Shown piece by piece: positions 1 through 8,250 of a DNA stretch of 47,571 bases. Location of the stretch: NCBI GenBank assembly GCA_937960595.1, contig CALGPL010000017.1:1-47571 (forward strand). Direction: 5' to 3'. A model generated the notes under the pieces. The model was not told where the DNA came from. It ran no database searches and worked only from the letters and a program-made list of their open reading frames with translations. Numbering within the stretch: the stretch's first letter is position 1; each line of letters opens with the position of its first letter. Source of the stretch: an uncultured Anaerolineales bacterium. GTDB taxonomy: Bacteria; Chloroflexota; Anaerolineae; Anaerolineales; Villigracilaceae. The position numbers and the translations under genes are program-made.

Positions 1-152
1 AGTTTGAAGCGCGAGAGTTCGGCGTCATCCTGAAAGCGCGGGTTGGCGCGGCGCAGGTTCTGGCGATGGTCGAGGGCGAGGAAGGTGAACGTGCCGCGCG
101 GCGAGGCGGTTTGTTGCAGGGAGCGGAATTTGGCGAGGGAGAGGTGATTCAT
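1..152 (-). CDS. class I aldolase, LacD/tagatose-bisphosphate aldolase-like, N-terminal part only
   Basis: The minus strand opens with an ATG at 152 and reads without a stop to the left edge, giving the first 50 residues. It contains FLALDHRQNLRR, the first-strand motif of the class I aldolase group that includes tagatose-1,6-bisphosphate aldolase (LacD) and related sugar-phosphate aldolases. The rest of the enzyme, including the Schiff-base lysine, lies outside the window, so the exact substrate cannot be read. It is oriented like the sugar operon to its right and would fit as the last step that splits the ketose bisphosphate into triose phosphates. The hicAB pair separates it from the operon on the opposite strand. 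No strong ribosome binding site is visible. Confidence 0.7.
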   Translation of the reverse strand, partial: MNHLSLAKFRSLQQTASPRGTFTFLALDHRQNLRRANPRFQDDAELSRFK

Positions 153-183
153 ACGTCAAGTGCTCCAGCGTGAAGAATAGGCG

Positions 184-189
184 TATAAT
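184..189 (+). promoter_or_regulatory. -10 box of hicA, near-leaderless
   Basis: A perfect TATAAT lies 8 nt before the hicA ATG at 198. No good -35 hexamer is seen 16-18 nt upstream. Transcription would begin at or within a base or two of the start codon, so the mRNA is probably leaderless. No Shine-Dalgarno sequence precedes the ATG. Confidence 0.6.
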
Positions 190-197
190 TACTTTGC

Positions 198-449
198 ATG
201 ACAAAACTCAAGAAAATCTTGACCAAAGTGCTTTCAGGCTCCAAGAACATTGCCTTTGACGATTTTGTTCTGCTCGTCGAGGGGTTCGGTTTTCGCCTTT
301 CCCGCATCAACGGCAGTCATCATATTTTCGTACATGAGGATATCAAAGAACTGGTCAATTTACAAAATGTAGACGGTCAAGTGAAACTTTATCAAGTACG
401 TCAGTTCATGGAACTTGTCGAGCGGTATAATCTCCATCTGGAGGAATGA
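198..449 (+). CDS. hicA: HicA family toxin (mRNA interferase)
   Basis: This 83-residue protein has the HicA double-stranded-RNA-binding-like fold signature: a G-F-x-x-x-R-I-x-GSHH-I-F core near residues 31-45, where the first His of SHH is the catalytic residue in the family. HicA toxins cleave mRNA and stop growth when unopposed. It is slightly longer than the usual 60-80 residues. The stop overlaps the next ORF start by ATGA at 446-449, the usual toxin-first hicAB arrangement. Its base composition is clearly more AT-rich than the flanking catabolic genes, which suggests recent acquisition. Confidence 0.85.
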   Translation: MTKLKKILTKVLSGSKNIAFDDFVLLVEGFGFRLSRINGSHHIFVHEDIKELVNLQNVDGQVKLYQVRQFMELVERYNLHLEE

Positions 450-688
450 CCATGAAAGATTATCACATTAATATTTTTTACAGCGAAGAAGACGGCGGGT
501 ATATTGCCGATATTCCTGATCTGGTTCATTGCTCCGCTTTTGGGCGGACGCCAGAAGAAGCCCTGGCTGAGGCGCTGCGCGCGAAACAGGCCTGGCTGGA
601 AGCGGCGCGATTAGAGGGAAAACCTATCCCGGCGCCGCGATATCGTCCCATCATTTATCAGGTGCCAAATCTCATTTCAACCGACTAA
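446..688 (+). CDS. hicB: HicB family antitoxin
   Basis: An 80-residue protein with the partial RNase H fold of HicB: an aromatic-rich first strand, EEDGGYIADIPDL, then the FGRTPEEAL helix start. It would bind and neutralise HicA. The protein ends shortly after the core and has no obvious C-terminal ribbon-helix-helix or HTH domain, so autoregulation through this protein is uncertain. The start at 446 overlaps the hicA stop; an in-frame ATG at 452 is an alternative. The gene is followed by a good intrinsic terminator. Confidence 0.85.
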   Translation: MTMKDYHINIFYSEEDGGYIADIPDLVHCSAFGRTPEEALAEALRAKQAWLEAARLEGKPIPAPRYRPIIYQVPNLISTD

Positions 689-693
689 CTCAA

Positions 694-720
694 CCCTGCC
701 CCTGTGGCAGGGATTTTTTT
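694..720 (+). terminator. intrinsic terminator of hicAB
   Basis: Arms CCCTGCC (694-700) and GGCAGGG (706-712) with a 5-nt loop are followed by A and a run of seven T. It closes the hicAB transcript and also faces the end of the convergent GH114 gene. Confidence 0.85.
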
Positions 721-747
721 ATCGTCAAGAGATACCTCGCTATCGAA

Positions 748-1635
748 TCACGGGCAAGTTTGCCGCCAGGCGGTGAGGATGCGGTTCTTGAGGATGAAAC
801 TGACGTTGTGCGCCCGGCCCCACTCGCAGGCGGCGGCGAAATCAACCGGCATGTCGGTATATTCGGCGGCGAAGACGGCTTTGCCCGCTTCGATGAAGGG
901 CAGCATTTCCTCAATCCAATTGTAATAGAAAGCGTCTTCGGTGATGGCGAAATCGAAGAATTCGAGCGAATCGGCGACCATCTCGGGGGCGTTCTTGAGG
1001 CCGATGGCCAGGCCGCGGGCGTGGGCTTCGTCGGCCAGCCAGCGGGCGTAGGCCAGTTGGTCGGCGTAGGTGAGCGGGAAGCCGGTGCGGTTGGTGTAGA
1101 TTTCGATGTTGTCGGGTTCGACGCCGTCGAAGCCTTTGGCGGCGCACAGGTCGAGGCGGGCGCGCATAATGGGGGCCAGCAGGTCGAGGCGGCGGATGTC
1201 GAGCCAGCGTTCGCCGGGCCAGCCCTCGTAGGCGCGGCCGAGCACCTCTTCGGGGAAGCGGTCGGCGTCGGGACGCCAGTCCTCCCACGAACCGACCGAG
1301 ATGTAGCAGAGGACGCGCGCGCCGCGGGCGTGGAGTTCGTCAATGATTTCCTGCGGCGCGTAGAGGTCAATGTCATAGACTTCGGCCTCGACGGAGGTGT
1401 CCACTTCTTCGTCGAGTTGCCATTGCCAGGTCAGACCTGGGGCCGGACGCCACCAGTCGGAGGCGGGGGGAGGGGCGGAGGGGGCGGGGGACACGGGAGC
1501 AGGCTCCGAGTGGGGAGTGCAGGAGGCGAGGAGGAGAAAGGCCAAAAGGAGAAAGCGGACAGGATGAAATCCTGTCCTACACTTTATGCACTTTGAACTG
1601 CGGCAGGTAATTCTGGTGGACGGCGAAGAGTTCAT
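748..1635 (-). CDS. GH114 family lipoprotein, putative endo-alpha-1,4-polygalactosaminidase
   Basis: The mature region opens with [13 protein letters not shown] and VYDIDLY, then [37 protein letters not shown] and [11 protein letters not shown]. These are the conserved barrel segments of GH114, whose studied members cut alpha-1,4-linked galactosamine polymers. DGVEPDN and the ITED segment hold the likely acidic catalytic residues. A hydrophobic stretch ending LLLASC is a lipobox, so the enzyme is predicted to be anchored outside the membrane. The only in-frame ATG (1635) overlaps the end of the GH4 gene by 59 nt and gives an odd N-terminus. Residues 19-26 before the signal peptide are encoded by a palindromic repeat, so the true start (perhaps a non-ATG codon) is uncertain. 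Confidence 0.8.
   Translation of the reverse strand: MNSSPSTRITCRSSKCIKCRTGFHPVRFLLLAFLLLASCTPHSEPAPVSPAPSAPPPASDWWRPAPGLTWQWQLDEEVDTSVEAEVYDIDLYAPQEIIDELHARGARVLCYISVGSWEDWRPDADRFPEEVLGRAYEGWPGERWLDIRRLDLLAPIMRARLDLCAAKGFDGVEPDNIEIYTNRTGFPLTYADQLAYARWLADEAHARGLAIGLKNAPEMVADSLEFFDFAITEDAFYYNWIEEMLPFIEAGKAVFAAEYTDMPVDFAAACEWGRAHNVSFILKNRILTAWRQTCP
1557..1581. repeat. palindromic element at the GH4 / GH114 junction
   Basis: Arms GGACAGGAT (1557-1565) and ATCCTGTCC (1569-1577) are separated by 3 nt; on the minus strand the element begins GTAGG. It supplies the TAG stop of the GH4 gene (1577-1579) and encodes the N-region of the next signal peptide. It has the same design as the elements at 7935-7961 and 47127-47153. 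Confidence 0.75.
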
Positions 1636-2908
1636 TGGTCATCTCCCGGATTTCGGCCAGCGAGAGGACGGCGGCGGTCAGCGGGTCGTGACAGATGGCG
1701 CGATAGACCATGACCGGGTCGCCGGCCAGGGAGGCCTGAATGGCCATCTCTTCGATGCCGCTGGAAAGTTGGGTCAGCAGGGCGCATTCGGGCGGCAGCG
1801 CGCCGACATGCATGGGGTGGAAGCCGGCGCGGTCCACCAGCACGGGGACTTCGACGCAGGCGCCCTCGGGCAGATTGGTGATGAGATGGGTGTTCTGGAC
1901 GTTGCCGTTGAACTTGAACGGTTCGCCGCCCTTGAGAGCATTGATGATGTAAGCGGCGTATTCGTGGCCGCGCTGCAAGTCTTCGGGCGTGAGCGGACGC
2001 GCCAACCGTTCCTTGACCTGGTCTTTCCAGGTGGCTTCGTTGCGTTGGTATTCTTTCAGGATGTAGGCGTATTCGCCCGGATTCCAGTTGGTGCCATGGG
2101 TGCAATATTTTTCGATGAGGTCGGGGCGCTTGCGGAACCACCAGTTGTACTCGGAGTTGTGGCCGCTCGATTCGGTGACGTATTTGCCCAGCGCCAGGAA
2201 CATCTCGTTGCGCACCGGCTCGGCGTTGTAGATTTCGGGGCGGGTGGTGACGGCCTCGTAGAGTAGAGGGTAGGCGTCGCGGCCGCGCCATTTGAATTCG
2301 AGATACCAGGCCTGATGGTTGATTCCGGCGCACAGGTAATCGATCTCCTCATACGGCGCGCCGATCCATTCGGCCAGCATCATGGCCGTGCCCTGCACCG
2401 AGTGGCACAGGCCGGTGACGGTGATGAAGGATTGCTTTTGGATGGCCGAGACGAGCATCGCCATCGGGTTGGTGTAGTTGAGCAGGACGGCCTGCGGGCA
2501 GTAGCGTTCCATGTCGCGGACGATGTCCATCATCGGGTTGATGGTGCGCAGGAAGCGGAAGATGCCGCTCGGGCCGCGCGTGTCGCCGACGTTGATGTCC
2601 ACGCCGTATTTTTTGGGGATTTCGATGTCGTGCCGCCAGACCTCGGTCGAACCGGCCAGGATGGTGGTCAGCACCACGTCTGCGCCTTGCAGGGCTTCGG
2701 CGCGGTCGAGGGTGGCCGAGACGGTGGCCGGACGCTCCCCGGCGGCGATGAGTTTCTCGACGCCCTTCTTGGCCCATTCGAGTCGCTCGGCGTTGATGTC
2801 CATCAGGGCGATGTGAGCGTCTTCGAGCAGGGGGAAGGTGAGGATGTCGCGCACGAGTTCGCCGGTGAAACCGAGCGAACCGGCGCCGATGAAAGCAATC
2901 TTGGTCAT
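1577..2908 (-). CDS. GH4 family NAD+/metal-dependent alpha-glycosidase (alpha-galactosidase-like)
   Basis: A 443-residue enzyme of glycoside hydrolase family 4. The N-terminal Rossmann motif is [16 protein letters not shown]. The metal-binding Cys and His lie in GLCHSVQGT and AGINHQAWY, and NYTNPMAM is the conserved segment before them. GH4 enzymes use NAD+ and a divalent metal in an oxidation-elimination mechanism and act inside the cell, so this one would process oligosaccharides brought in by the ABC transporter. The family covers alpha-galactosidases, alpha-glucosidases, galacturonidases and phospho-glycosidases; given the GH114 neighbours, alpha-linked galactosamine oligomers are a possible substrate (inference). 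The start at 2908 is chosen for AAGGAGA upstream and the MTKIAF beginning; longer reading enters the preceding gene. Confidence 0.85.
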   Translation of the reverse strand: MTKIAFIGAGSLGFTGELVRDILTFPLLEDAHIALMDINAERLEWAKKGVEKLIAAGERPATVSATLDRAEALQGADVVLTTILAGSTEVWRHDIEIPKKYGVDINVGDTRGPSGIFRFLRTINPMMDIVRDMERYCPQAVLLNYTNPMAMLVSAIQKQSFITVTGLCHSVQGTAMMLAEWIGAPYEEIDYLCAGINHQAWYLEFKWRGRDAYPLLYEAVTTRPEIYNAEPVRNEMFLALGKYVTESSGHNSEYNWWFRKRPDLIEKYCTHGTNWNPGEYAYILKEYQRNEATWKDQVKERLARPLTPEDLQRGHEYAAYIINALKGGEPFKFNGNVQNTHLITNLPEGACVEVPVLVDRAGFHPMHVGALPPECALLTQLSSGIEEMAIQASLAGDPVMVYRAICHDPLTAAVLSLAEIREMTNELFAVHQNYLPQFKVHKV

Positions 2909-2921
2909 GGGAATCTCCTTG

Positions 2922-3872
2922 TTACGGACTGGTGGCCGGGCAGGGCCACTGGCTGGGGTCGAGGTTCGGCTCGAAGCCGGGGTTGATGCGCAGGCGTCCG
3001 AGCGAGCGGTCGGTGACGTAGGGGACGTAGCCGCGCGCCCGGGCGCGGCAGTAGGCGTCGGCGATTTGCTCGGGGCGGGCGGTGTAGTCAATGGTCAGGA
3101 CGAGTTTGCCCGCCGCCACCCACCGGTCGAGGATGGCCTCGCGTTCGGCGGTCCATTCGGGCGGACTGGGTTCGTGGTCGCGCGGGTACCCGTAGTACAG
3201 GTCTTCGACGCCGACGCCGGTCATGGCCTCCAGGTAGTCGGGGAACAGCACGCCCAGTTCCTCGGCATTCTGCGGGAAGACGCCAAAGCCGGGATGTTTC
3301 TTGCGGGCGTATTCGGTGAAATCGAGGATGAAATCTACCATTTCACGGGCGGCGGTCGCGCGGCCCTGATCCTGATAATACCAGTAAGCGTCCACACGGT
3401 CGAGGTAGACGCCGTCGAAGCCGAGGGCCAGGATTTGGTCGAGGTACGATTCGGGCGTCCCGTAGATGATGCGCTGCCAGTCGGGATCCCAGTAGTGGAC
3501 CCAGTAGTCGCCGGCCCAGGTGCCGTCGGGGGCGTCCAGCCAGGGGGGCGGATTTTCAATCCAGTCGGGATTCCAGTACCAGCGGTAATTTTCGGTCTGG
3601 CCGATGCTCATGTAGCACAGGACGAGTTTGGGGCCGCCGGGCGAGTTTCGCAAGGCGGGGATGACCTCCGGCGAGTTGCCGGCGGCGGAAATGGGGACGA
3701 CTATCAGGTCGAAGGCCGTCTCGCCGATGCGGTCGGGGTCGGCGTGCTGCAGTTGATAGAGAAAATCATTTACGGCCAGCCAGTCCGGCTCCTCGGGGGC
3801 CGGGCGGCAGCCCCCGAGGAACCCTGACCAAAGGAGAAGGAGGAGAAACAAACTTTTGCAACCGCGCGACAT
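2922..3872 (-). CDS. GH114-superfamily lipoprotein, TM1410/DUF297-like
   Basis: A 316-residue secreted protein. The N-terminus carries a signal with lipobox GFLGGC, so it should be a lipoprotein. The mature part shows [40 protein letters not shown] and [10 protein letters not shown], the barrel segments of the TM1410-like branch of the GH114 superfamily. It keeps the barrel acidic residues but differs a lot from the second GH114 protein at 748-1635, so the two probably have different cleavage preferences. Activity of this branch is less well established. The start at 3872 has GGAG upstream and follows the permease stop by 8 nt; the gene ends 13 nt before the GH4 gene. Confidence 0.78.
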   Translation of the reverse strand: MSRGCKSLFLLLLLWSGFLGGCRPAPEEPDWLAVNDFLYQLQHADPDRIGETAFDLIVVPISAAGNSPEVIPALRNSPGGPKLVLCYMSIGQTENYRWYWNPDWIENPPPWLDAPDGTWAGDYWVHYWDPDWQRIIYGTPESYLDQILALGFDGVYLDRVDAYWYYQDQGRATAAREMVDFILDFTEYARKKHPGFGVFPQNAEELGVLFPDYLEAMTGVGVEDLYYGYPRDHEPSPPEWTAEREAILDRWVAAGKLVLTIDYTARPEQIADAYCRARARGYVPYVTDRSLGRLRINPGFEPNLDPSQWPCPATSP

Positions 3873-3880
3873 AGCGACTC

Positions 3881-4759
3881 CTATTTGAACCCGGTCATGG
3901 TGAAGCCCTGGACGATCCAGCGTTGGAAGAACAGGAAGACGAACAGGATGGGCATGATGATCAGCACCGTGGCGGCCATGACCAGCGCGCCCTGGCCGGT
4001 GTGGGTCGAGTTGAACCAGGTCAGGATGATGGGCAAGGTGCGGACTTCGATCTTCTGCAGGACGATCATCGGCCACAGGTAGGCGTTCCAGTTGAACATG
4101 AAACCCAGGATGCCCAGGGTGGCGAGCGGCGCGCCCAGTTGCGGCAGGACGATGCGCCAGTAGATTTGCCACTCGCCGGCGCCGTCGATGCGGGCGGCGT
4201 CGAACAGTTCGTTGGGCAGGGTTTCGCAGAACTGGCGCATCATGAAGATGCCGAAGGCGTCCACCGCGCTGAAGATGACCAGGCCCCACAGCGAGTTAAT
4301 GAGGCCCAGTTTGGCGAGGATCAGGTAACTGGGAATCATCGTAATCTGGGTGGGGATCATCATCATGGTCAGGAACCAGCCGAAGAGGATTTTCTTGCCC
4401 GGGAACTCGAACTTGGCGAACATGTAGCCGATCAGCGAACTGGTGAAGAGGGTGGAAGTCACGTTGAAAACAGCCACGAAGGCGCTGTTGCCGTAGAAGC
4501 GCAGCAGGGGCAATTGGGGGTCGTTGAAGATCTTGAGGTAATTTTCGAGGGTGAAATTTTCGGGCCAGAAGGTGGGCGGGACGCGCAGGACCTCCAGGTT
4601 GGTCTTGAACGAACTGAGGATCATCATCACGAACGGCAGGAGCGTGAACGACAGGCCGAGGGTCAGGATGAAATAGGCCAAGAAGCGGCCCAGGAAACGG
4701 CTCCAGCCAAAGGGCTTGCGAGGTTGGGCGAGAGGGGTGGAGAGGGTGTTGGCAGCCAT
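3881..4759 (-). CDS. carbohydrate ABC transporter permease, MalG type
   Basis: A 292-residue inner-membrane permease with about six transmembrane helices. The cytoplasmic EAA loop reads DAARIDGAGEWQIYWRIVLP, the site that docks the ATPase. With the partner permease and the binding protein it forms a CUT1-type sugar importer for di- and oligosaccharides. The start at 4759 lies 1 nt after the stop of the upstream permease gene, so translation is coupled; the longer ORF begins inside that gene and is less likely. No ATP-binding subunit is encoded nearby, so a shared MsmX-like ATPase elsewhere in the genome would be needed. Confidence 0.9.
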   Translation of the reverse strand: MAANTLSTPLAQPRKPFGWSRFLGRFLAYFILTLGLSFTLLPFVMMILSSFKTNLEVLRVPPTFWPENFTLENYLKIFNDPQLPLLRFYGNSAFVAVFNVTSTLFTSSLIGYMFAKFEFPGKKILFGWFLTMMMIPTQITMIPSYLILAKLGLINSLWGLVIFSAVDAFGIFMMRQFCETLPNELFDAARIDGAGEWQIYWRIVLPQLGAPLATLGILGFMFNWNAYLWPMIVLQKIEVRTLPIILTWFNSTHTGQGALVMAATVLIIMPILFVFLFFQRWIVQGFTMTGFK

Positions 4760-4760
4760 G

Positions 4761-5735
4761 TCAATACTCCCAATCGGTGCGCAGGACGCGCATTTGGAAA
4801 AGTGTGACTCCCATGACAACCAGGAACAGGACGAAGGATTCGGCGGCCGCCCAGCCCATGTTTTGGTAACGGAAGGCGCTCTTGTAGATGTCGAGCATCA
4901 GCACCTGGGTCTGATTGTTGGGGCCGCCATTGGTCATGACCTGGATGACGTCGAAGACCTGGAACGAAGACAACATGGTCATCACGCAGACGAACAGCAT
5001 GGTCGGGCGGATGAGCGGCAGGGTGATGCGGGTGAAGGCTTGCCAGGAGTTGGCGCCGTCGATCAGGGCCGCCTCGCGCAATTCATGCGGCACCCCTTGC
5101 AGGGCGGCGATGAAGATGACCATGTTGTAGCCGTAATCTTGCCAGAGATAAGCGATGATGACGGCCCACATCGCAATCGAGACGTTGGCGAAGCCGGCGC
5201 GCGGATCCGAGAGCCAGGCGACCGGCGTTCCGCCGAAAGCGCGAATGATGGCATTGATCCAGCCGGCCTGCGGATCGTACATGCTCATCCAGATCAGCGC
5301 TACACCGACCGAGGAGGTCAGCACCGGCAGGAAATAGATCGTCCGATAGAGCGACTTGAAACGGTTGCCGATGCTCTCCAGCAGCCAGGCCAGCGGCAAG
5401 GTGATGGCCAGGTTGAGCGGCAGAACGGCCACGGCGAAGATGATGGTGTTGCGCAAACTGGTGCGGAAAAGCGTCGCCTGGACCGAGTCGCCGCTGAACA
5501 TTTCGACGAAATTGCGCAGTCCGACGAAGGGGTTGCTGCCCCCCAGCCCGAGGATTGGGCCGCCGAGACGGCCCGGACTGTAGTCGAAAAACATCAGGAC
5601 AAAGGCCCAGCCCAGCACAAAGATGCCCAGCGATTCGTACAGCAGCAGGGGAATGGTCACGCTGGCGACAAAACGCCGCTTGGAGATGACCAGCCCGCTG
5701 CGCCGCCTGTCATTGCGATTTCGAGTCCGTACCAT
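4761..5735 (-). CDS. carbohydrate ABC transporter permease, MalF type
   Basis: A 324-residue permease with a basic N-terminus, then six predicted transmembrane segments. The EAA motif reads [20 protein letters not shown], as in CUT1 sugar importers. It pairs with the MalG-type permease that starts 1 nt after its stop codon. The upstream binding-protein gene lies 74 nt away. As the operon encodes secreted glycan hydrolases and a cytoplasmic GH4 enzyme, the likely cargo is an oligosaccharide released from an alpha-linked galactosamine or galactose polymer (inference). Confidence 0.9.
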   Translation of the reverse strand: MVRTRNRNDRRRSGLVISKRRFVASVTIPLLLYESLGIFVLGWAFVLMFFDYSPGRLGGPILGLGGSNPFVGLRNFVEMFSGDSVQATLFRTSLRNTIIFAVAVLPLNLAITLPLAWLLESIGNRFKSLYRTIYFLPVLTSSVGVALIWMSMYDPQAGWINAIIRAFGGTPVAWLSDPRAGFANVSIAMWAVIIAYLWQDYGYNMVIFIAALQGVPHELREAALIDGANSWQAFTRITLPLIRPTMLFVCVMTMLSSFQVFDVIQVMTNGGPNNQTQVLMLDIYKSAFRYQNMGWAAAESFVLFLVVMGVTLFQMRVLRTDWEY

Positions 5736-5809
5736 AACACACCGCCTGAAAAGAGGATAAAAGACAAGAATGAGTGCAGAGGGGCGTGCCAGGCACGCCC
5801 CGAACGGGA

Positions 5810-7096
5810 TTAGCGGAAGGTGGAATTGGCCTCAGTATCAATGGCTTGCAGCGCCTGATCGACCGTTTCCACGCCTTGCAGGGCATTCAGGACGTGCGGG
5901 TAGATGATCTCGTAGACCACCAGGTCGCGGTCGGGCATGTTGCCCAGGTATTCGCCGTAGGGCAGGATGGCGAGGGCTTTCGGCACCCAGGGCATGGCGG
6001 CGGCAATCTCGGGCGATTCGGCCACCGCTGGCATGGCCGGGATCGTGCCGCTGGCAATGTTCCACTGCGCAGCGATCTCGGGATTGGCAGTGACAAATCT
6101 GACGAAGTCCCAGGCGATATCCTGGTGTTGGCTGTTGGGCGAGACGGTCAACCCCCAGCCCGAGTCGGCAACGAAGACCGGATCACCCTGGATGGGCGGC
6201 AGGTAGAAATAGTCCCACTCGTCGGCGAAATCGGGATAGTTGGTCTGGCCTAGAGCAATGGCCCAGGAGCCGATGTAGCCGATGCCGACCTTGCCCTGGA
6301 AGAAGGCATCAATGACGAAGTTGGTGCTGTCGTTGAAGACGACGGGATCCACCACGCCGGCGTTGACCATATCCACCATGAATTGCAGTTGGGCGCGCGC
6401 TTCAGGTGTGTTGAAGGTGAATGCGGTGTGATCGGCATTCCAGTAGTCGCCGCCGCGTTGCTTGATGCCGGCCAGGAACGAGAAGGCGGTCGGATCGGCG
6501 CAGGCAAAGTGGAAGCCGGCGACAGACATCATGCCCGTCTCATCTACTTGAGTCAGGGCCTGAGCGTCGGCGATCACATCATCCATCGTGCGCCATTGCG
6601 GGGGATAGGTCAAACCGGCTGCCTCGTACAGGGTCTTGTTGACCAGCACGCCGCCATATTCCATATTGAACTCCTGCGGCATGCCGTACAGGACTCCATC
6701 CACGATGAATCCGCCGATCGGCGCGGCGTAGAAGGTCTGCTGGGCCTGCTCGACGGTCATCACTTCGGCTGGCACCGGCGTCAGGCGCTCGTAGTATTGC
6801 GAGGTCCAGGTGCCGAAGAGTTGCAGGATGTCGGCCTCTTCGCCGGCGGGCATGGCGGTCTGGAGGGTCTGCAGGTAGAGTTCGTAGTCGAAGTTCTCCA
6901 ACTGGATGTCCACATTGGGATGCTCGGCCTCATAGGCGGCGATGGCGGCTTCATAACCCGCGATGAAAGCGTTGTTGGTATGCACCCAGAAGCGCAACAC
7001 GATGGTTCCTTCGGGAGCGGCCGATTCCCCTTTGCTGCCGCAGGCGGTCAGCACAAGAGTCAAGACAATGAGCAAGGCGAGAATCTTGGCTTTCAT
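5810..7096 (-). CDS. extracellular solute-binding protein of a sugar ABC importer, lipoprotein
   Basis: A 428-residue family 1 solute-binding protein. A signal peptide ends in the lipobox LVLTACGS, so the protein is tethered to the outer face of the membrane. The mature start [13 protein letters not shown] and [16 protein letters not shown] are typical of sugar-binding proteins of CUT1 importers. A Ser/Gly/Ala spacer follows the lipidated Cys. The start at 7096 has AAGGAGAAG about 8 nt upstream. The upstream SIS gene ends 73 nt before it, and the permeases follow directly. It should capture the oligosaccharides released by the lipoprotein hydrolases. Confidence 0.92.
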   Translation of the reverse strand: MKAKILALLIVLTLVLTACGSKGESAAPEGTIVLRFWVHTNNAFIAGYEAAIAAYEAEHPNVDIQLENFDYELYLQTLQTAMPAGEEADILQLFGTWTSQYYERLTPVPAEVMTVEQAQQTFYAAPIGGFIVDGVLYGMPQEFNMEYGGVLVNKTLYEAAGLTYPPQWRTMDDVIADAQALTQVDETGMMSVAGFHFACADPTAFSFLAGIKQRGGDYWNADHTAFTFNTPEARAQLQFMVDMVNAGVVDPVVFNDSTNFVIDAFFQGKVGIGYIGSWAIALGQTNYPDFADEWDYFYLPPIQGDPVFVADSGWGLTVSPNSQHQDIAWDFVRFVTANPEIAAQWNIASGTIPAMPAVAESPEIAAAMPWVPKALAILPYGEYLGNMPDRDLVVYEIIYPHVLNALQGVETVDQALQAIDTEANSTFR

Positions 7097-7169
7097 TTTT
7101 TCTTCTCCTTATCGAAATGGTAGATGGATAACGATCGAGATGCGAGTCGAAAATCATCTTCTCTTGCGA

Positions 7170-8231
7170 TCACCTCCTTGACAAATGGACAACCTTATCG
7201 AGATGGTTGGGGCGGTCGGGATCGAGAGCGCGGGCCAGGGCACGCTCGAAGGCCAGCAATTGCCCGACGGGCAGGTACAGCACATCCTGGACGGCTTGGT
7301 CGAGGCCGGCCTCGAAGCAGACCGTTGCGTCGCTTTCGGCAATGTCGAGGGCGCGGCTGCCCAGGGCGCGCATCTCTTCCAGCACCGCCGCCTCGTGCGG
7401 ACCGTTGGCGGCCGAGCGCAGGCCGATGACCAGCGTCGATTCGGTGACCATGCTCTTCGGTCCGTGCCGGAATTCCAGGAAATGAAACGGTTCGCTGTGG
7501 CTGAGGCTCATCTCTTTCATTTTCAGGCTTAGTTCGCCGGCCAGGCCGTAGCGCGGCCCGGAGCCGAGCCAGTAGAAGCGGTCGAGGGAGAGATCCGGGC
7601 CGATCTCGGCAGCCACAGGCGCGGCCTGCGCCAGGAGGCGGCGGCCGGCCTCCGGCAGGCGGGCAAGCCCTTCGAACAGGTCGGTGCACCCGGCCCAGAG
7701 CGCAGCCAGGGCCACCGTCCCCAGGTAGAGGGTCGAGAAGGCGCGCGTCTGGGCCACCGATTGCTCCTGGCCCGAAGGCAGGACGAGATTGAGGGCGCCC
7801 ATCTTCGCCAGCGGCGCCTCCGCATAGCAGGAGAGGGTGATCAGGTCGCCGCGCCCGGCTTCGAGAAAGGCCTCGCAGGCGCGCAGGGTCTCGGTCGTCT
7901 CGCCGGAGCGGGAAACGGCTACCAGCAATGTTTTGTAGGTCGGATTGTCAATCCGACCTGCTGAGGAGGCCGGATTCAGCCACAATTCGGAGGCCGGGAA
8001 GGCACGGCATGTCAGGCCGGTCAGTTCCTGCGTCCGCGCCGCGGCGGCCAGCGAGAGGTAGTAGGTGGAGCCGCAGCCGGTGAAGAGAATCCGTCCATAA
8101 CGGCGGGCCGGAGCGAGGGCCAGCGCGTCCCGGCGGGCGGCAGTCAGGACTTCCAGCGCAGCGGCCCAGGCTTCGGGCTGGGAGAGAATCTCCTGGTGGG
8201 TAAACTTTCCTTTATCGGTATCTATGTTCAT
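7170..8231 (-). CDS. SIS-domain sugar isomerase/deaminase, AgaS-like
   Basis: A 353-residue protein with two SIS domains. The first has FTGCGSTYYLS (residues 50-60) and VSRSGETTET (106-115), which bind the sugar phosphate; the second has YWLGSGPRYGLAGELSLKMKEMS and HSEPFHFLEFRHGPKSM. The layout and 'THQEILSQPEAW' N-terminus match AgaS, which converts galactosamine 6-phosphate to tagatose 6-phosphate, and the isomerase half of GlmS. Residues 91-99 are encoded by a palindromic repeat inserted in frame just before the 'TLLVAVSRSGE' strand. The ATG at 8231 lies inside a second repeat, 6 nt after the amidohydrolase stop. Substrate is inferred from the GH114 and aldolase neighbours. Confidence 0.82.
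   Translation of the reverse strand: MNIDTDKGKFTHQEILSQPEAWAAALEVLTAARRDALALAPARRYGRILFTGCGSTYYLSLAAAARTQELTGLTCRAFPASELWLNPASSAGRIDNPTYKTLLVAVSRSGETTETLRACEAFLEAGRGDLITLSCYAEAPLAKMGALNLVLPSGQEQSVAQTRAFSTLYLGTVALAALWAGCTDLFEGLARLPEAGRRLLAQAAPVAAEIGPDLSLDRFYWLGSGPRYGLAGELSLKMKEMSLSHSEPFHFLEFRHGPKSMVTESTLVIGLRSAANGPHEAAVLEEMRALGSRALDIAESDATVCFEAGLDQAVQDVLYLPVGQLLAFERALARALDPDRPNHLDKVVHLSRR
7935..7961. repeat. palindromic element inserted inside the SIS gene
   Basis: Arms AGGTCGGATT (7937-7946) and AATCCGACCT (7950-7959) are perfect complements with a 3-nt spacer, and pair one or two bases further with a wobble. It lies inside the coding region and encodes AGRIDNPTY in frame. The GTAGG edge and 3-nt spacer match the element at 1557-1581, while the arm bases differ in a compensated way. 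Confidence 0.85.
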
Positions 8232-8250
8232 CTGTGTTTATCTGTGGCTT
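8221..8250. repeat. dispersed CACAGAT-type repeat forming a gene junction
   Basis: On the minus strand the segment reads CCACAGATAAACACAGATG, a direct repeat of CACAGAT(A/G)AACA. It contains the TAA stop of the amidohydrolase (8238-8240) and the ATG of the SIS gene (8229-8231). Related CACAGAT-like units occur at 11739-11817 and 10434-10500. Confidence 0.65.

Noticed and set aside
7168-7179. GATCACCTCCTT, identical to a 16S rRNA 3' end
   Set aside because: It is only the end of the SIS gene read on the other strand (arginine codons and stop); no rRNA sequence surrounds it.
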